Of a DNA stretch of 64,000 nt, positions 55,611 through 64,000 are shown piece by piece. Location: the NCBI GenBank assembly GCA_041879295.1, contig CP047152.1:4407501-4471500 (forward strand), in the 5' to 3' direction. The position numbers and the translations under genes are program-made. The notes beneath the pieces were generated by a model. The model was not told the origin of the DNA. It saw only the letters and a program-made list of their open reading frames with translations, and made no database searches. Numbering within the stretch: the stretch's first letter is position 1; each line of letters begins with the position of its first letter. This DNA is from Pseudomonas putida (GTDB lineage Bacteria; Pseudomonadota; Gammaproteobacteria; Pseudomonadales; Pseudomonadaceae).

Positions 55611-55724
55611 TTCGGTGGGGAAGCCTGTAATAAGAATAGGGAGCGCAGGTGCTGACCACACGCTCCTTTTGCAATCCAAAGAGGAGCCAGCTAGCGACTG
55701 TTCACTCTTGCTCAGGGAATGGTA

Positions 55725-56780
55725 TCAGCCTTCTGATGTCGGCAGGCCACCTGAGGTCACGGTATCGACGCGTTTTTCCAGCTGCTGGAGACGCTTGGCC
55801 ATGTCGTCCAGGTGGCGGATACGCGCGGCGCTCTTGCGCCATTCAGCCAGCGGCTGCATGGCAGTGCCGGAAGAATAGGAACCCGGTTCAGTGATCGAAC
55901 GGGTAACCATGGTCATTCCGGAAACGAAAACGTTATCGCAAATATCGATGTGCCCAACCAGCCCCACACCACCGGCCAGCATGCAGTGCTTGCCGATGCG
56001 CGTACTGCCGGAGATTCCGACGCAAGCGGCCATGGCAGTGTGATCACCGATCTGAACGTTGTGAGCGATCTGGATCTGGTTATCCAGCTTGACCCCGTCG
56101 CCGATCCGGGTGTCGGACAGCGCGCCACGGTCGACTGCAGTATTGACACCGATCTCAACGTCATCACCAATGGTGACGCCGCCGATCTGTGCAATCTTGC
56201 GCCAGATGCCCTTCTCGTTGGCAAAGCCGAAGCCCTCGCCGCCGATCACGGCACCCGACTGAATGACCACACGCTTGCCGATGGTTACGTCGTGATACAG
56301 CGTGACCCGCGGTGCCAGCCAACCGCCCTCGCCGATCACGCAACGTGCGCCGACCACGCAGTGTGCACCCACGCTGACATTGGCCGCGATGCGCGCACCG
56401 CTTTCGATGACCGCGAACGGCCCGATGCTGGCACTGGCATCCACCTGCGCGTCCTCAGCTACCACGGCGCTGGGATGAATACCCGCCACAGCCTTGGGTT
56501 TGGGGTCGAACAGGTGGGAAATGCGTGCGTAGGCCAGGTACGGATCGGCGACGATCAGTGCATTGCCGGCAAAGCCTTCGGCATCCGCCGCCTTCAGCAG
56601 CACTGCAGCCGCCTGGCTGTCGTCCAGGAATTTGCGGTACTGCGGGTTGGCGAGGAAGCTCAACTGACCGGGGCCAGCCTCCTGCAAGGTGGCCAGCCCG
56701 GTAATCTGCAGCGCCTCGGGCCCCTTGAGGGTGGCTCCAAGTGCCTCGGCCAGCTGGCCTAGCGTCATGGTCACACTCAT
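55725..56780 (-). CDS. lpxD: UDP-3-O-(3-hydroxyacyl)glucosamine N-acyltransferase LpxD
   Basis: LpxD adds the second, N-linked acyl chain in lipid A synthesis. The 351-residue trimer has an N-terminal uridine-binding domain (1-100, [20 protein letters not shown]), a left-handed beta helix of hexapeptide repeats (about 105-300) with the catalytic His in [15 protein letters not shown] (near 238), and a C-terminal helix that ends in a coiled-coil-like segment ([13 protein letters not shown]). It follows skp by one base. Confidence 0.97.
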   Translation of the reverse strand: MSVTMTLGQLAEALGATLKGPEALQITGLATLQEAGPGQLSFLANPQYRKFLDDSQAAAVLLKAADAEGFAGNALIVADPYLAYARISHLFDPKPKAVAGIHPSAVVAEDAQVDASASIGPFAVIESGARIAANVSVGAHCVVGARCVIGEGGWLAPRVTLYHDVTIGKRVVIQSGAVIGGEGFGFANEKGIWRKIAQIGGVTIGDDVEIGVNTAVDRGALSDTRIGDGVKLDNQIQIAHNVQIGDHTAMAACVGISGSTRIGKHCMLAGGVGLVGHIDICDNVFVSGMTMVTRSITEPGSYSSGTAMQPLAEWRKSAARIRHLDDMAKRLQQLEKRVDTVTSGGLPTSEG

Positions 56781-56781
56781 A

Positions 56782-57285
56782 TCAACGGGCTTGGTTCATG
56801 CGCTCGATGACTTGGCGGGTGATGTCGTACTGAGGCTTGACATCGATGACCGCACCACGCTCGAGGACCAGGTCGTAGCCGCCCTTCTTGATCACTTCCT
56901 CGACAGCGCCATCCAGCTTCGGCTTCAGCTGCTTGAGCATGTCGCGATCAGCAACGGCCTTGGCTTCGTTCAGCTCCTTGGACTGGAACTGGAAGTCGCG
57001 AGCCTTTTGCTTGAACTCGAGCTCCAGGCGCTCACGCTCCTGCTGCTGCATCTTGTCGCCGCCCTTGATCAGGCGGTCCTGGATGCCCTTGGCACTGCTT
57101 TCCAGGCTTTTCAGCTTGGTCAGTTGCGGACCGAACTTCTTCTCGGCATCCACCGCATACTTCTTGGCGGCATCCGACTCGAGCAGGGCCATCTGGTAGT
57201 TCAGGACGGCAACCTTCATTTCGGCGAAAGCCGGGGTGGCGACCAGCGCCGCGGCCACTACGGCCAGTTGAGCCAATTTACGCAC
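56782..57285 (-). CDS. skp: Periplasmic chaperone Skp (OmpH)
   Basis: Skp is a trimeric periplasmic chaperone that carries unfolded outer-membrane proteins to the BAM complex. The 167-residue precursor starts at GTG 57285 with AGGAG 6 bases upstream. It has a signal peptide (about 1-21, ending TPAFA), a small beta body ([15 protein letters not shown]) and long charged helical arms (about 45-125). It lies directly between bamA, which receives its clients, and lpxD. Length and arm composition are typical. Confidence 0.95.
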   Translation of the reverse strand: MRKLAQLAVVAAALVATPAFAEMKVAVLNYQMALLESDAAKKYAVDAEKKFGPQLTKLKSLESSAKGIQDRLIKGGDKMQQQERERLELEFKQKARDFQFQSKELNEAKAVADRDMLKQLKPKLDGAVEEVIKKGGYDLVLERGAVIDVKPQYDITRQVIERMNQAR

Positions 57286-57329
57286 GATGCACTCCTGGAT
57301 AAACCGTTGTCGTTAAGCAGGGGCCGACC

Positions 57330-59690
57330 TTAGAAGGTCTGGCCCAGAGAGAATTGGAACACCTGGGTATCGGCATCGTCCGGCTTCTTGACCGGCATTG
57401 CCAGACTGAAGCTCAACGGGCCCAGAGCGGTAATCCAGGTCACGCCCAGGCCGACCGAACTGGCCATGCCCGAGAACCCGACCTTCTCGCAATCAGGTTT
57501 GTTGCCGCAATTGGTGTCGAACACGTTACCCACGTCCCAGAACACGGAGGTGCGCAGTGAACGCTGGTCCTTGACGAACGGCAGCGGGAACAGCAGCTCG
57601 GCACCGCCCTGCACCAGCACGTTACCACCAAACGGCAACGGATCCTGATCCGGGTCGCGGATAGTGCCCGGCTTGCCGCCATTGGCCTCGCCGCGGCTAG
57701 GCGTACTGCGTGGGCCCAGGCTGCTGTCCTTGAAGCCACGGACAGAGTTGAAACCACCCGCGAAATAATTCTCGTAGAACGGCAGGCCAGAGGTGCTGCC
57801 GTAACCATCACCATAGCCCAGCTCGGTATGCAGGCGCAGGGTGTAGTCATTGGTGATCGGTTTGAACAGCTGGCCACGGTAGTCAAGCTTGAAGAACGAC
57901 AGGTCGCTGCCCGGAATGGTGGACTCCAGGGTCAGGCTTTGCGAGTGACCACGGGTGGCCAGTACGCCTTTGTTCAGGGTCGACTCGGACCAGCCGATCG
58001 AGGCCTTGAAGTTCAGGAAATTGTCACCTTCCTGCTCGAGGAAGTCGAAAATCTCGTCAACGGTGTACTTGCCGGTCTTGATCTTGTCCTGCTGCACGCT
58101 CAGGCCGTAGGTCAGGCGCGAAGTCTCGCTGATCGGGTAGCCCAGGCTGACGCCGGCACCGTAGCTGTCCACCGCATAGCTGGCGACGTCGACGTCGAGG
58201 TCGTCGTAATCGGTGCTGCGGTAGAAGGCGTTATAACCCAGGCTGACGCCATCGGCAGTGAAGTAGGGATCAACGAAGCCAAAGTTGTAGCGGGTCTGGT
58301 ACTCCGAACGGGTCAGACCGACGGATACCTTGTTACCGGTACCGAGGAAGTTGCTCTGGCTGATCGAACCACCGAGGATCAGGCCGGCGCTCTGGGCGAA
58401 ACCGACGCTGGCGGTGATCGAACCGGAGGCCTGCTCTTCGACGCTGTAGTTGACGTCGACCTGGTCGTCGGTGCCTGGCACCTGCGGGGTCTCGACGTTC
58501 ACTTCCTTGAAGTAGCCCAGACGCTCCAGACGGGTCTTGGACTGATCGATCAGGTAGGTCGAAGCCCAGCCACCTTCCATCTGGCGCATTTCGCGACGCA
58601 GCACTTCGTCTTCGGTCTTGGTGTTGCCGCGGTAGTTGATGCGGTTGACGTAGGCACGCTTGCCCGGGTCGACCACGAACATGATGTCGACGGTGTGGTC
58701 CTGGTCGTTCGGCTGTGGCACGCCGTTGACGTTGGCGAAGGTATAGCCTTCGTTACCCAGACGGCGGGTGATCAGCTCGGACGTGGTGGTCATCACCTTG
58801 CGCGAGAATACCTGGCCCGGTTGCACCAGCAGCAGCGACTTGACCTGGTCTTCCGGCACCTTGAGATCACCGGACAGCTTCACGTCGCGAACGGTGTATT
58901 TCTCGCCTTCGTTGATGTTGACGGTGATGTAGACGTGCTTCTTGTCCGGCGTGATGGACACCTGGGTGGAGGCAATGTCCATGTTGATGTAGCCGCGGTC
59001 CAGGTAGTAGGAGCGCAGGCGCTCCAGGTCACCGGAGAGCTTTTCACGGGCGTACTTGTCGTCGTTCTTGAAGAACGACAGCCAGTTGGTGGTCTTCAGT
59101 TCGAACAACTGCCCCAGGGTCTCGTCATCGAATACGTTGTTACCAACGATGTTGATGTGCTGGATGGCAGCAACGGTGCCTTCGTTGATCTTGATCTTCA
59201 GCGCCACACGGTTGCGCGGCTGCGGCACCACTTCGGCGTCGACCTCGGCCGAGTAGCGGCCCTGGGCCACGTATTGGCGCTGCAGCTCGTTACGCACGCC
59301 TTCGAGGGTGGCGCGCTGGAAGATTTCGCCTTCGGCCAGGCCCGATTGCTTCAGGCCCTTCATCAGGTCTTCGGTGCTGATCGCCTTGTTGCCTTCAATC
59401 TCGATGCTCGACACCGACGGGCGCTCGACCACGTTGATGATCAGCACATTGCCATCGCGGCTCAACTGGATGTCCTGGAAGAACCCGGTCTTGAACAAGG
59501 AACGAGTCGAGTCCACCAGGCGACGGTCGTCGGCCTGGTCGCCAACGTTCAGTGGCAAGGCACCGAACACACTGCCGGCGGAAACCCGCTGCAGGCCGTT
59601 GACGCGAATATCGGAGATGGTGAAGGACTCGGCGTGAACTTCAGCGATCATCAGTGCGGACATGACCGCAGTTAGCAGCAGACGTTTCAT
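57330..59690 (-). CDS. bamA: Outer-membrane assembly factor BamA
   Basis: BamA is the core of the complex that inserts beta-barrel proteins into the outer membrane. The 786-residue precursor has a signal peptide (about 1-20, ending EVHA), five POTRA domains (about 21-420, the first starting FTISDIRVNGLQRVSAG) and a C-terminal 16-strand barrel (about 421-786) ending in the aromatic QFSLGQTF. The conserved barrel-loop motif VRGFKDSSLGP (near 655) is present. skp follows 44 bases downstream, and rseP precedes it by 72 bases. Confidence 0.98.
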   Translation of the reverse strand: MKRLLLTAVMSALMIAEVHAESFTISDIRVNGLQRVSAGSVFGALPLNVGDQADDRRLVDSTRSLFKTGFFQDIQLSRDGNVLIINVVERPSVSSIEIEGNKAISTEDLMKGLKQSGLAEGEIFQRATLEGVRNELQRQYVAQGRYSAEVDAEVVPQPRNRVALKIKINEGTVAAIQHINIVGNNVFDDETLGQLFELKTTNWLSFFKNDDKYAREKLSGDLERLRSYYLDRGYINMDIASTQVSITPDKKHVYITVNINEGEKYTVRDVKLSGDLKVPEDQVKSLLLVQPGQVFSRKVMTTTSELITRRLGNEGYTFANVNGVPQPNDQDHTVDIMFVVDPGKRAYVNRINYRGNTKTEDEVLRREMRQMEGGWASTYLIDQSKTRLERLGYFKEVNVETPQVPGTDDQVDVNYSVEEQASGSITASVGFAQSAGLILGGSISQSNFLGTGNKVSVGLTRSEYQTRYNFGFVDPYFTADGVSLGYNAFYRSTDYDDLDVDVASYAVDSYGAGVSLGYPISETSRLTYGLSVQQDKIKTGKYTVDEIFDFLEQEGDNFLNFKASIGWSESTLNKGVLATRGHSQSLTLESTIPGSDLSFFKLDYRGQLFKPITNDYTLRLHTELGYGDGYGSTSGLPFYENYFAGGFNSVRGFKDSSLGPRSTPSRGEANGGKPGTIRDPDQDPLPFGGNVLVQGGAELLFPLPFVKDQRSLRTSVFWDVGNVFDTNCGNKPDCEKVGFSGMASSVGLGVTWITALGPLSFSLAMPVKKPDDADTQVFQFSLGQTF

Positions 59691-59762
59691 GAAGTCCTTT
59701 TATTCCAACTGGCAATAAACAACCTGCCGTCACAAACGACAGGTTCGCAATTGAGCGAAGCT

Positions 59763-61115
59763 TTATAGTCGACCCAGATCGTTGATCAGGGCGAGCAACA
59801 TCACCCCTATGACCAAACTGATACCGATCTGAACCCCCCAACCTTGCACCCGATCCGACAGCGGACGACCGCGCGCCCACTCGACCAGGTAAAACAGCAA
59901 ATGCCCCCCATCCAGCACAGGTATGGGCAGCAGGTTAAGAACCCCCAGGCTTATGCTCAGGTAGGCCAGGAAATTCAGGAAATCCCCCACGCCGGACTGG
60001 GCTGAAGCGCCCGCCACTTTAGCAATGGTTATCGGTCCACTCAAGTTTTTTACCGAGAGCTCCCCGAACAGCATTTTCTTCAGCGATTCAAGGGTCAGGA
60101 CACTCATGTTCCAGGTACGCGACAAGCTCTCACCCACCGCATCCAGCGGGCCGTAGCTGATCTCGCGGAGCATGCTGGCAGGCCATTCGCCACCCTTGAC
60201 GCCAGCGCCAAGATAGCCTCCCACTGCCTTGCCCTCACCCTTGCGGGCCAGGGTCACCGGCAACTCCAGGGCTGCACCATCGCGCTCCACACGCACCACT
60301 ACCTTGGCATCCGGGCGGGCACGCACGCTGTCGACAACTTGCTGCCATTCGGTCACTGCCACATCATCCAGAGCCAGCAGCTTGTCCCCGGTTTTCAGGC
60401 CGGCAGCGGCAGCCGGCCCCTTCGGATCAATCTCAGCCAGCACCGGCGTGATCGCCGGCCGCCATGGGCGCAGCCCCAGGGACTGAATCGGGTCGGGCTC
60501 GTCGGCGCCCTTGAGCCAGCTGTCCAGCGTGACCTGCAACTGACGCTCGTTGCTGGCGCCCTCATCACGCACGCCAATCTGCAAGGTACCGCTCTCACCC
60601 AGACGACGAACCAGCTGCAGATTGACCGCCGACCATCCGTTGGTCGGTTTGCCGTCAACTGAGACGATTTCCTGACCCGCGGTCAGCCCGGCCGATGCTG
60701 CCAGGCTGCCACTGTCGACCGCACCGATAACCGGTCGGATTTGCTGGGTACCCAGCATCGCCAGCACCCAGAAAAACAGGATAGCCAGCAGAAAGTTGGC
60801 AATCGGGCCTGCGGCGACAATCGCTATACGCTGGCGCACCGACTTGCGGTTGAACGACTGCCCGGCCAGCGCTGGCGGCACATCGCCCTCGCGCTCGTCG
60901 AGCATCTTGACGTAGCCGCCCAGAGGAATGGCCGCAACAACGAACTCGGTGCCGTAGCGGTCATGCCACCGCAGCAGCGGCGTGCCGAAACCGACCGAAA
61001 AACGCAGCACCTTGACGCCGCAGCGGCGCGCCACCCAGAAGTGACCGAATTCGTGGAAAGTGACCAGCACACCCAGAGCCACGAGGGTGCCGATAATCAT
61101 GTAGAGCGCTGTCAT
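59763..61115 (-). CDS. rseP: Site-2 protease RseP
   Basis: RseP is an inner-membrane zinc protease that cleaves anti-sigma factors (MucA/RseA type) in response to envelope stress. The 450-residue protein has the zinc motif HEFGH (near 21-25) in TM1, two periplasmic PDZ domains (about 115-200 and 205-290), and the third zinc ligand in a later TM (LLPIPVLDGGHLLFYL, near 393). I chose ATG 61115 with GGAG 6 bases upstream, two codons inside the longest frame. It lies between dxr and bamA. Confidence 0.96.
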   Translation of the reverse strand: MTALYMIIGTLVALGVLVTFHEFGHFWVARRCGVKVLRFSVGFGTPLLRWHDRYGTEFVVAAIPLGGYVKMLDEREGDVPPALAGQSFNRKSVRQRIAIVAAGPIANFLLAILFFWVLAMLGTQQIRPVIGAVDSGSLAASAGLTAGQEIVSVDGKPTNGWSAVNLQLVRRLGESGTLQIGVRDEGASNERQLQVTLDSWLKGADEPDPIQSLGLRPWRPAITPVLAEIDPKGPAAAAGLKTGDKLLALDDVAVTEWQQVVDSVRARPDAKVVVRVERDGAALELPVTLARKGEGKAVGGYLGAGVKGGEWPASMLREISYGPLDAVGESLSRTWNMSVLTLESLKKMLFGELSVKNLSGPITIAKVAGASAQSGVGDFLNFLAYLSISLGVLNLLPIPVLDGGHLLFYLVEWARGRPLSDRVQGWGVQIGISLVIGVMLLALINDLGRL

Positions 61116-61187
61116 GTCCATCTCCGAATGATGTTCAGCGGGCCGGCATTGCTGCCCAGCCCCCTCACGAACCTTGGCGGGCCTGCA

Positions 61188-62378
61188 TCAGCGACCGTGA
61201 CGCCTCAGCCATTCACGGGAAAGCTCCCGGGCACGCTGATCGGCGGCAAATACCGCATCCAGCGAAGGCAGTGGCACGACGGGTTCCTGGTCGAGTACCT
61301 GTTCGATCATACCCGCGATCTCCGGGAAACGGATGCGCCGTTCAAGAAATGCCTCGACGGCAACTTCGTTGGCTGCATTGAGCACGGCAGGCGCGCTGTT
61401 GCCTGCCTCGGCAGCCTGCCGCGCAAGGCGCAGGCAAGGGAAGCGTTGTTCGTCGGGCGCCTGGAAATCCAGACGGGCGATGGCGAACAGGTCCAGGGGG
61501 GCGACCCCGGAATCGATCCGTTCCGGCCAGGCCAACGCGCTGGCGATCGGCGTACGCATGTCCGGGTTGCCCAGTTGCGCGAGCACCGAACCGTCCACGT
61601 AGTCGACCAGTGAGTGGATCACGCTTTGCGGGTGCACCACCACCTCAACCTTGGACGGCGCGGCATCGAACAACCAGCAGGCCTCGATCAACTCGAGGCC
61701 TTTGTTCATCATGCTGGCCGAATCCACGGAGATCTTGCGCCCCATGGACCAGTTAGGGTGAGCACAAGCTTGCTCCGGGGTCACGTCCAGCAGCGCCTCG
61801 ACCGGCGTCTCGCGGAACGGCCCACCAGAAGCGGTAAGCAGGATCCGGCGCACACCGACAGCACTCAGGCCACGGGCGTAGTCGCCAGGCATGCACTGGA
61901 AGATAGCGTTGTGTTCGCTGTCGATCGGCAGCAGCACGGCACCCTTTTGCCGCACCGCCTCCATGAACAGCGCGCCCGACATTACAAGTGCTTCCTTGTT
62001 GGCCAGCAACACCTTCTTGCCTGCCTCGACTGCAGCCAGCGTGGGACGCAGACCGGCAGCACCGACAATGGCCGCCATCACTGCGTCCACTTCAGCGGCC
62101 GACGCCACCTGGCAAAGTCCGGCCTCGCCTTCCAGCACCTCGGTGGAGCAACCGGCTGCAGCCAGACTTGCGCGTAACCTCACCGCTGCTTCGGTGCTCG
62201 GCACCACAGCGAATGCCGGGCGATGACGCACACATAACGCCAACAACTCGTCGATGCGCGAATAGCCAGTGAGGGCAAACGCTTGATAACGGCCAGGGTG
62301 ACGCGCAATCACATCCAGCGTGCTCAGGCCGATGGAGCCGGTGGCCCCGAGCACGGTAATACGTTGCGGGCGACTCAC
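61188..62378 (-). CDS. dxr: 1-deoxy-D-xylulose 5-phosphate reductoisomerase Dxr
   Basis: Dxr makes MEP from DXP with NADPH, the committed step of the MEP pathway and the target of fosmidomycin. The 396-residue protein has the NADPH motif VLGATGSIG (near 9-17), [11 protein letters not shown] (near 124), the metal and substrate region [11 protein letters not shown] (near 147) and [11 protein letters not shown]. The start GTG 62378 overlaps the cdsA stop (GTGA) and has GGGG 6 bases upstream; an ATG four codons earlier lacks a ribosome site. Confidence 0.97.
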   Translation of the reverse strand: MSRPQRITVLGATGSIGLSTLDVIARHPGRYQAFALTGYSRIDELLALCVRHRPAFAVVPSTEAAVRLRASLAAAGCSTEVLEGEAGLCQVASAAEVDAVMAAIVGAAGLRPTLAAVEAGKKVLLANKEALVMSGALFMEAVRQKGAVLLPIDSEHNAIFQCMPGDYARGLSAVGVRRILLTASGGPFRETPVEALLDVTPEQACAHPNWSMGRKISVDSASMMNKGLELIEACWLFDAAPSKVEVVVHPQSVIHSLVDYVDGSVLAQLGNPDMRTPIASALAWPERIDSGVAPLDLFAIARLDFQAPDEQRFPCLRLARQAAEAGNSAPAVLNAANEVAVEAFLERRIRFPEIAGMIEQVLDQEPVVPLPSLDAVFAADQRARELSREWLRRHGR

Positions 62379-63190
62379 ATCACACCCCATTCGGCAGCCC
62401 ACAGCAGCACCGCAAAGATCGGAATTGCCGCAGTCAGGCTGTCGATGCGATCGAGCACACCACCATGCCCAGGCAGCAGATTGCTGCTGTCCTTGATGCC
62501 GGAGCGACGCTTGAACATGCTCTCGGTGAGATCACCGACCACCGAGGACATCACCAGCAACGCAGCGCCCAGCAGGCCCAGCAGGATCTGACCAAAGCCC
62601 CAGTCGCGGCCGATGCCGACACCCAGGGTAATCAACAGGCTGACCGCCAGCCCACCATACACGCCTTCCCAGCTCTTGCCCGGGCTGACCTGCGGGGCCA
62701 GCTTGCGCTTGCCGAACGCCCGGCCAGAAAAGTACGCACCGATGTCGGCAGCCCACACCAGCACCATGACGGACAGGATCAGCCAGTTCCCCAAGGGCCA
62801 GTGCTTGAGCAGCACCAGCCCCTGCCAAGCCGGCAGCAGCACCAGCAGACCGATCAACAGCCGACAGGCAGCACTGGCCCACAGATCGCTGCTGCGCGGG
62901 TAGGTAAGCACCAGCCAAGTGGCCAGCCCCCACCAGATCACCGCAGCGCCCAGCACCCAGGGTGCCAGCTCCGGAAGGATGTGCAGCAGCATCAGCGCCC
63001 CGGCGACCACCACCGCATAGGCAATGCGCAGCGGCTGGGCCATAAGCCCGGCAAGGCGTGCCCACTCCCAGGCGCCGAGGGCCACCACGAAGCCGATGAA
63101 CAGGGCGAAATCCCCGCCATTGAGCAGAAAGAAACCGCCCAGCGCGACCGGCAGCAGGATCAGCGCAGTAATGATGCGTTGTTTAAGCAT
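62375..63190 (-). CDS. cdsA: Phosphatidate cytidylyltransferase CdsA
   Basis: CdsA makes CDP-diacylglycerol from phosphatidate and CTP, the precursor of all phospholipids. The 271-residue membrane protein has about eight hydrophobic segments and the C-terminal CDP signature [21 protein letters not shown] followed by [14 protein letters not shown] (from about 213). It overlaps uppS by one base (TAATG) and dxr by four bases, so translation is coupled. Confidence 0.97.
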   Translation of the reverse strand: MLKQRIITALILLPVALGGFFLLNGGDFALFIGFVVALGAWEWARLAGLMAQPLRIAYAVVVAGALMLLHILPELAPWVLGAAVIWWGLATWLVLTYPRSSDLWASAACRLLIGLLVLLPAWQGLVLLKHWPLGNWLILSVMVLVWAADIGAYFSGRAFGKRKLAPQVSPGKSWEGVYGGLAVSLLITLGVGIGRDWGFGQILLGLLGAALLVMSSVVGDLTESMFKRRSGIKDSSNLLPGHGGVLDRIDSLTAAIPIFAVLLWAAEWGVM

Positions 63191-63945
63191 TAAGCACGAG
63201 CTCCAGCCTCGACCTGCTCGCTGGTCTTACCGAAGCGGCGCTGGCGCGAAGCGAAATCGGCCAGGGCTTTGCGCATGGCCTCGTGTTTGAAGTCCGGCCA
63301 GTAGAGGTCGGAGAAGTACAACTCGGCATAGGCCAGCTGCCACAGCAGGAAATTGCTGATGCGGTGCTCGCCGCCGGTGCGAATGCAAAGATCCGGCAAC
63401 GGCAGTTCGCCGGTTGCCAGGCAGGTCTGCAGCAGACCCGGGGTGATGTCCTCCGGGCGCAGATGCCCAGCTTGCACTTCCCGCGCCAACCGTTGGGCAG
63501 CCTGGGCGATGTCCCACTGGCCACCGTAGTTGGCTGCTATCTGCAGAATGAAGCGGTTGTTGCCGGCGGTCGCTGCCTCGGCCTCGCGCATGGCGGCCTG
63601 CAGCTCAGGATGGAAACGCGAACGGTCGCCGATGATGCGCAGGCTGATATTGTTCTCGTCAAGGCGCTTGGCCTCACGGCGCAGAGCCGAGAAGAACAGC
63701 TCCATCAGCGCACCGACTTCTTCGGCAGGGCGCTGCCAGTTCTCGCTGGAGAAGGCGAACAGGGTCAGCACCTCAACCCCGGCCTTGGCACAGACTTCGA
63801 TGACCGCGCGAACGGCATCCACACCCGCCTTGTGCCCGGCCACGCCAGGCAGCAGGCGTTTTTTCGCCCAGCGGTTGTTGCCATCCATGATGATCGCGAC
63901 ATGACGCGGCACCGAGGACGGCGCCGCTGGCTTGGTCTTTTCCAT
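63190..63945 (-). CDS. uppS: Undecaprenyl diphosphate synthase UppS
   Basis: UppS extends farnesyl diphosphate to the C55 lipid carrier used for peptidoglycan and LPS O-antigen. The 251-residue cis-prenyltransferase has the catalytic Asp21 in HVAIIMDGNNRWAKKR, LTLFAFSSENWQRP (near 71) and the C-terminal DLCIRTGGEHRISNFL (near 185) with Arg and Glu for magnesium and diphosphate. It lies 15 bases after frr and overlaps cdsA by one base. Confidence 0.97.
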   Translation of the reverse strand: MEKTKPAAPSSVPRHVAIIMDGNNRWAKKRLLPGVAGHKAGVDAVRAVIEVCAKAGVEVLTLFAFSSENWQRPAEEVGALMELFFSALRREAKRLDENNISLRIIGDRSRFHPELQAAMREAEAATAGNNRFILQIAANYGGQWDIAQAAQRLAREVQAGHLRPEDITPGLLQTCLATGELPLPDLCIRTGGEHRISNFLLWQLAYAELYFSDLYWPDFKHEAMRKALADFASRQRRFGKTSEQVEAGARA

Positions 63946-63960
63946 TAAAAAACCCCGGCC

Positions 63961-64000
63961 TTAGACGGCCATCAGGTCCTTTTCCTTGGCTTTGAAGGCG
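63961..64000 (-). CDS. frr: Ribosome recycling factor, C-terminal end
   Basis: The last 12 codons before a TAA at 63961 read AFKAKEKDLMAV, the typical C-terminus of ribosome recycling factor in Pseudomonas. frr precedes uppS in many proteobacteria, which supports the call. Most of the gene lies outside the window. Confidence 0.85.
   Translation of the reverse strand, partial: AFKAKEKDLMAV

Overview
The window looks like core chromosome of a Pseudomonas of the P. putida group. The basis is high GC, a gene order I recall from P. putida and (with differences) P. aeruginosa, REP palindromes of the P. putida type in many intergenic gaps, and rsmZ lying between fdxA and rpoS. Almost every gene is a housekeeping gene. 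I see no phage, insertion sequence, CRISPR array, tRNA or rRNA. All species and family statements come from recognition by eye, not from a search.

Layout. 1-9.2 kb, all minus strand: an unrecognised secreted protein cut by the window edge, a DUF2058 protein, mazG, relA, rlmD, cysM and a two-component pair in the position of P. aeruginosa pirRS. 9.3-14.3 kb, plus: gacS, ldhA, a zinc-ribbon protein and a META-domain lipoprotein. 14.4-19.4 kb: a thioredoxin-like lipoprotein divergent from an overlapping arsC-like/wrbA/DUF2069 operon, then ttcA with a Tag-family glycosylase, a Yip1 protein and sprT. 19.5-23.4 kb: fpr and its regulator finR, dgkA, erdR and a DTW-domain enzyme. 23.5-31.6 kb: a small secreted protein, a ribbon-helix-helix protein, a LOG protein, the SOS block recX-recA-cinA with a LexA box, a GT25 glycosyltransferase and mutS. 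31.6-34.6 kb: fdxA, the sRNA rsmZ with its GacA box, rpoS and nlpD. 34.7-37.7 kb: pcm, surE, truD and ispF, overlapping or touching. 38-41 kb: the glutathione-dependent formaldehyde pathway (frmA, fghA) with a divergent LysR gene. 41-52.5 kb, minus: ispD, ftsB, eno, kdsA, pyrG, tilS, accA and dnaE. 52.6-64 kb, minus: rnhB, lpxB, lpxA, fabZ, lpxD, skp, bamA, rseP, dxr, cdsA, uppS and the tail of frr, the conserved lipid A/outer-membrane assembly cluster.

How the genes connect. GacS (9.4 kb) should, through GacA (not in the window), switch on rsmZ (32.1 kb), whose GacA box is visible about 180 bases upstream of the predicted start. RelA, RpoS, NlpD and Pcm are stationary-phase and stress functions. 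RecA, RecX, MutS and CinA concern genome maintenance. IspD, IspF, Dxr and UppS supply isoprenoids, and Lpx, FabZ, BamA, Skp and RseP build the outer membrane.

The least explained sequence is non-coding. Two copies of a roughly 230-245-base element with very long inverted arms lie at 12142-12370 and 37780-38022, with their central regions in opposite orientation. Next come a structured leader before fdxA carrying loop and Shine-Dalgarno GGA motifs, an intrinsic-terminator-like hairpin whose T-run touches the ispF start codon, a REP that supplies the C-terminus of a histidine kinase, and a possible 36-46-residue gene between tilS and pyrG. I found no clearly new multi-gene system.
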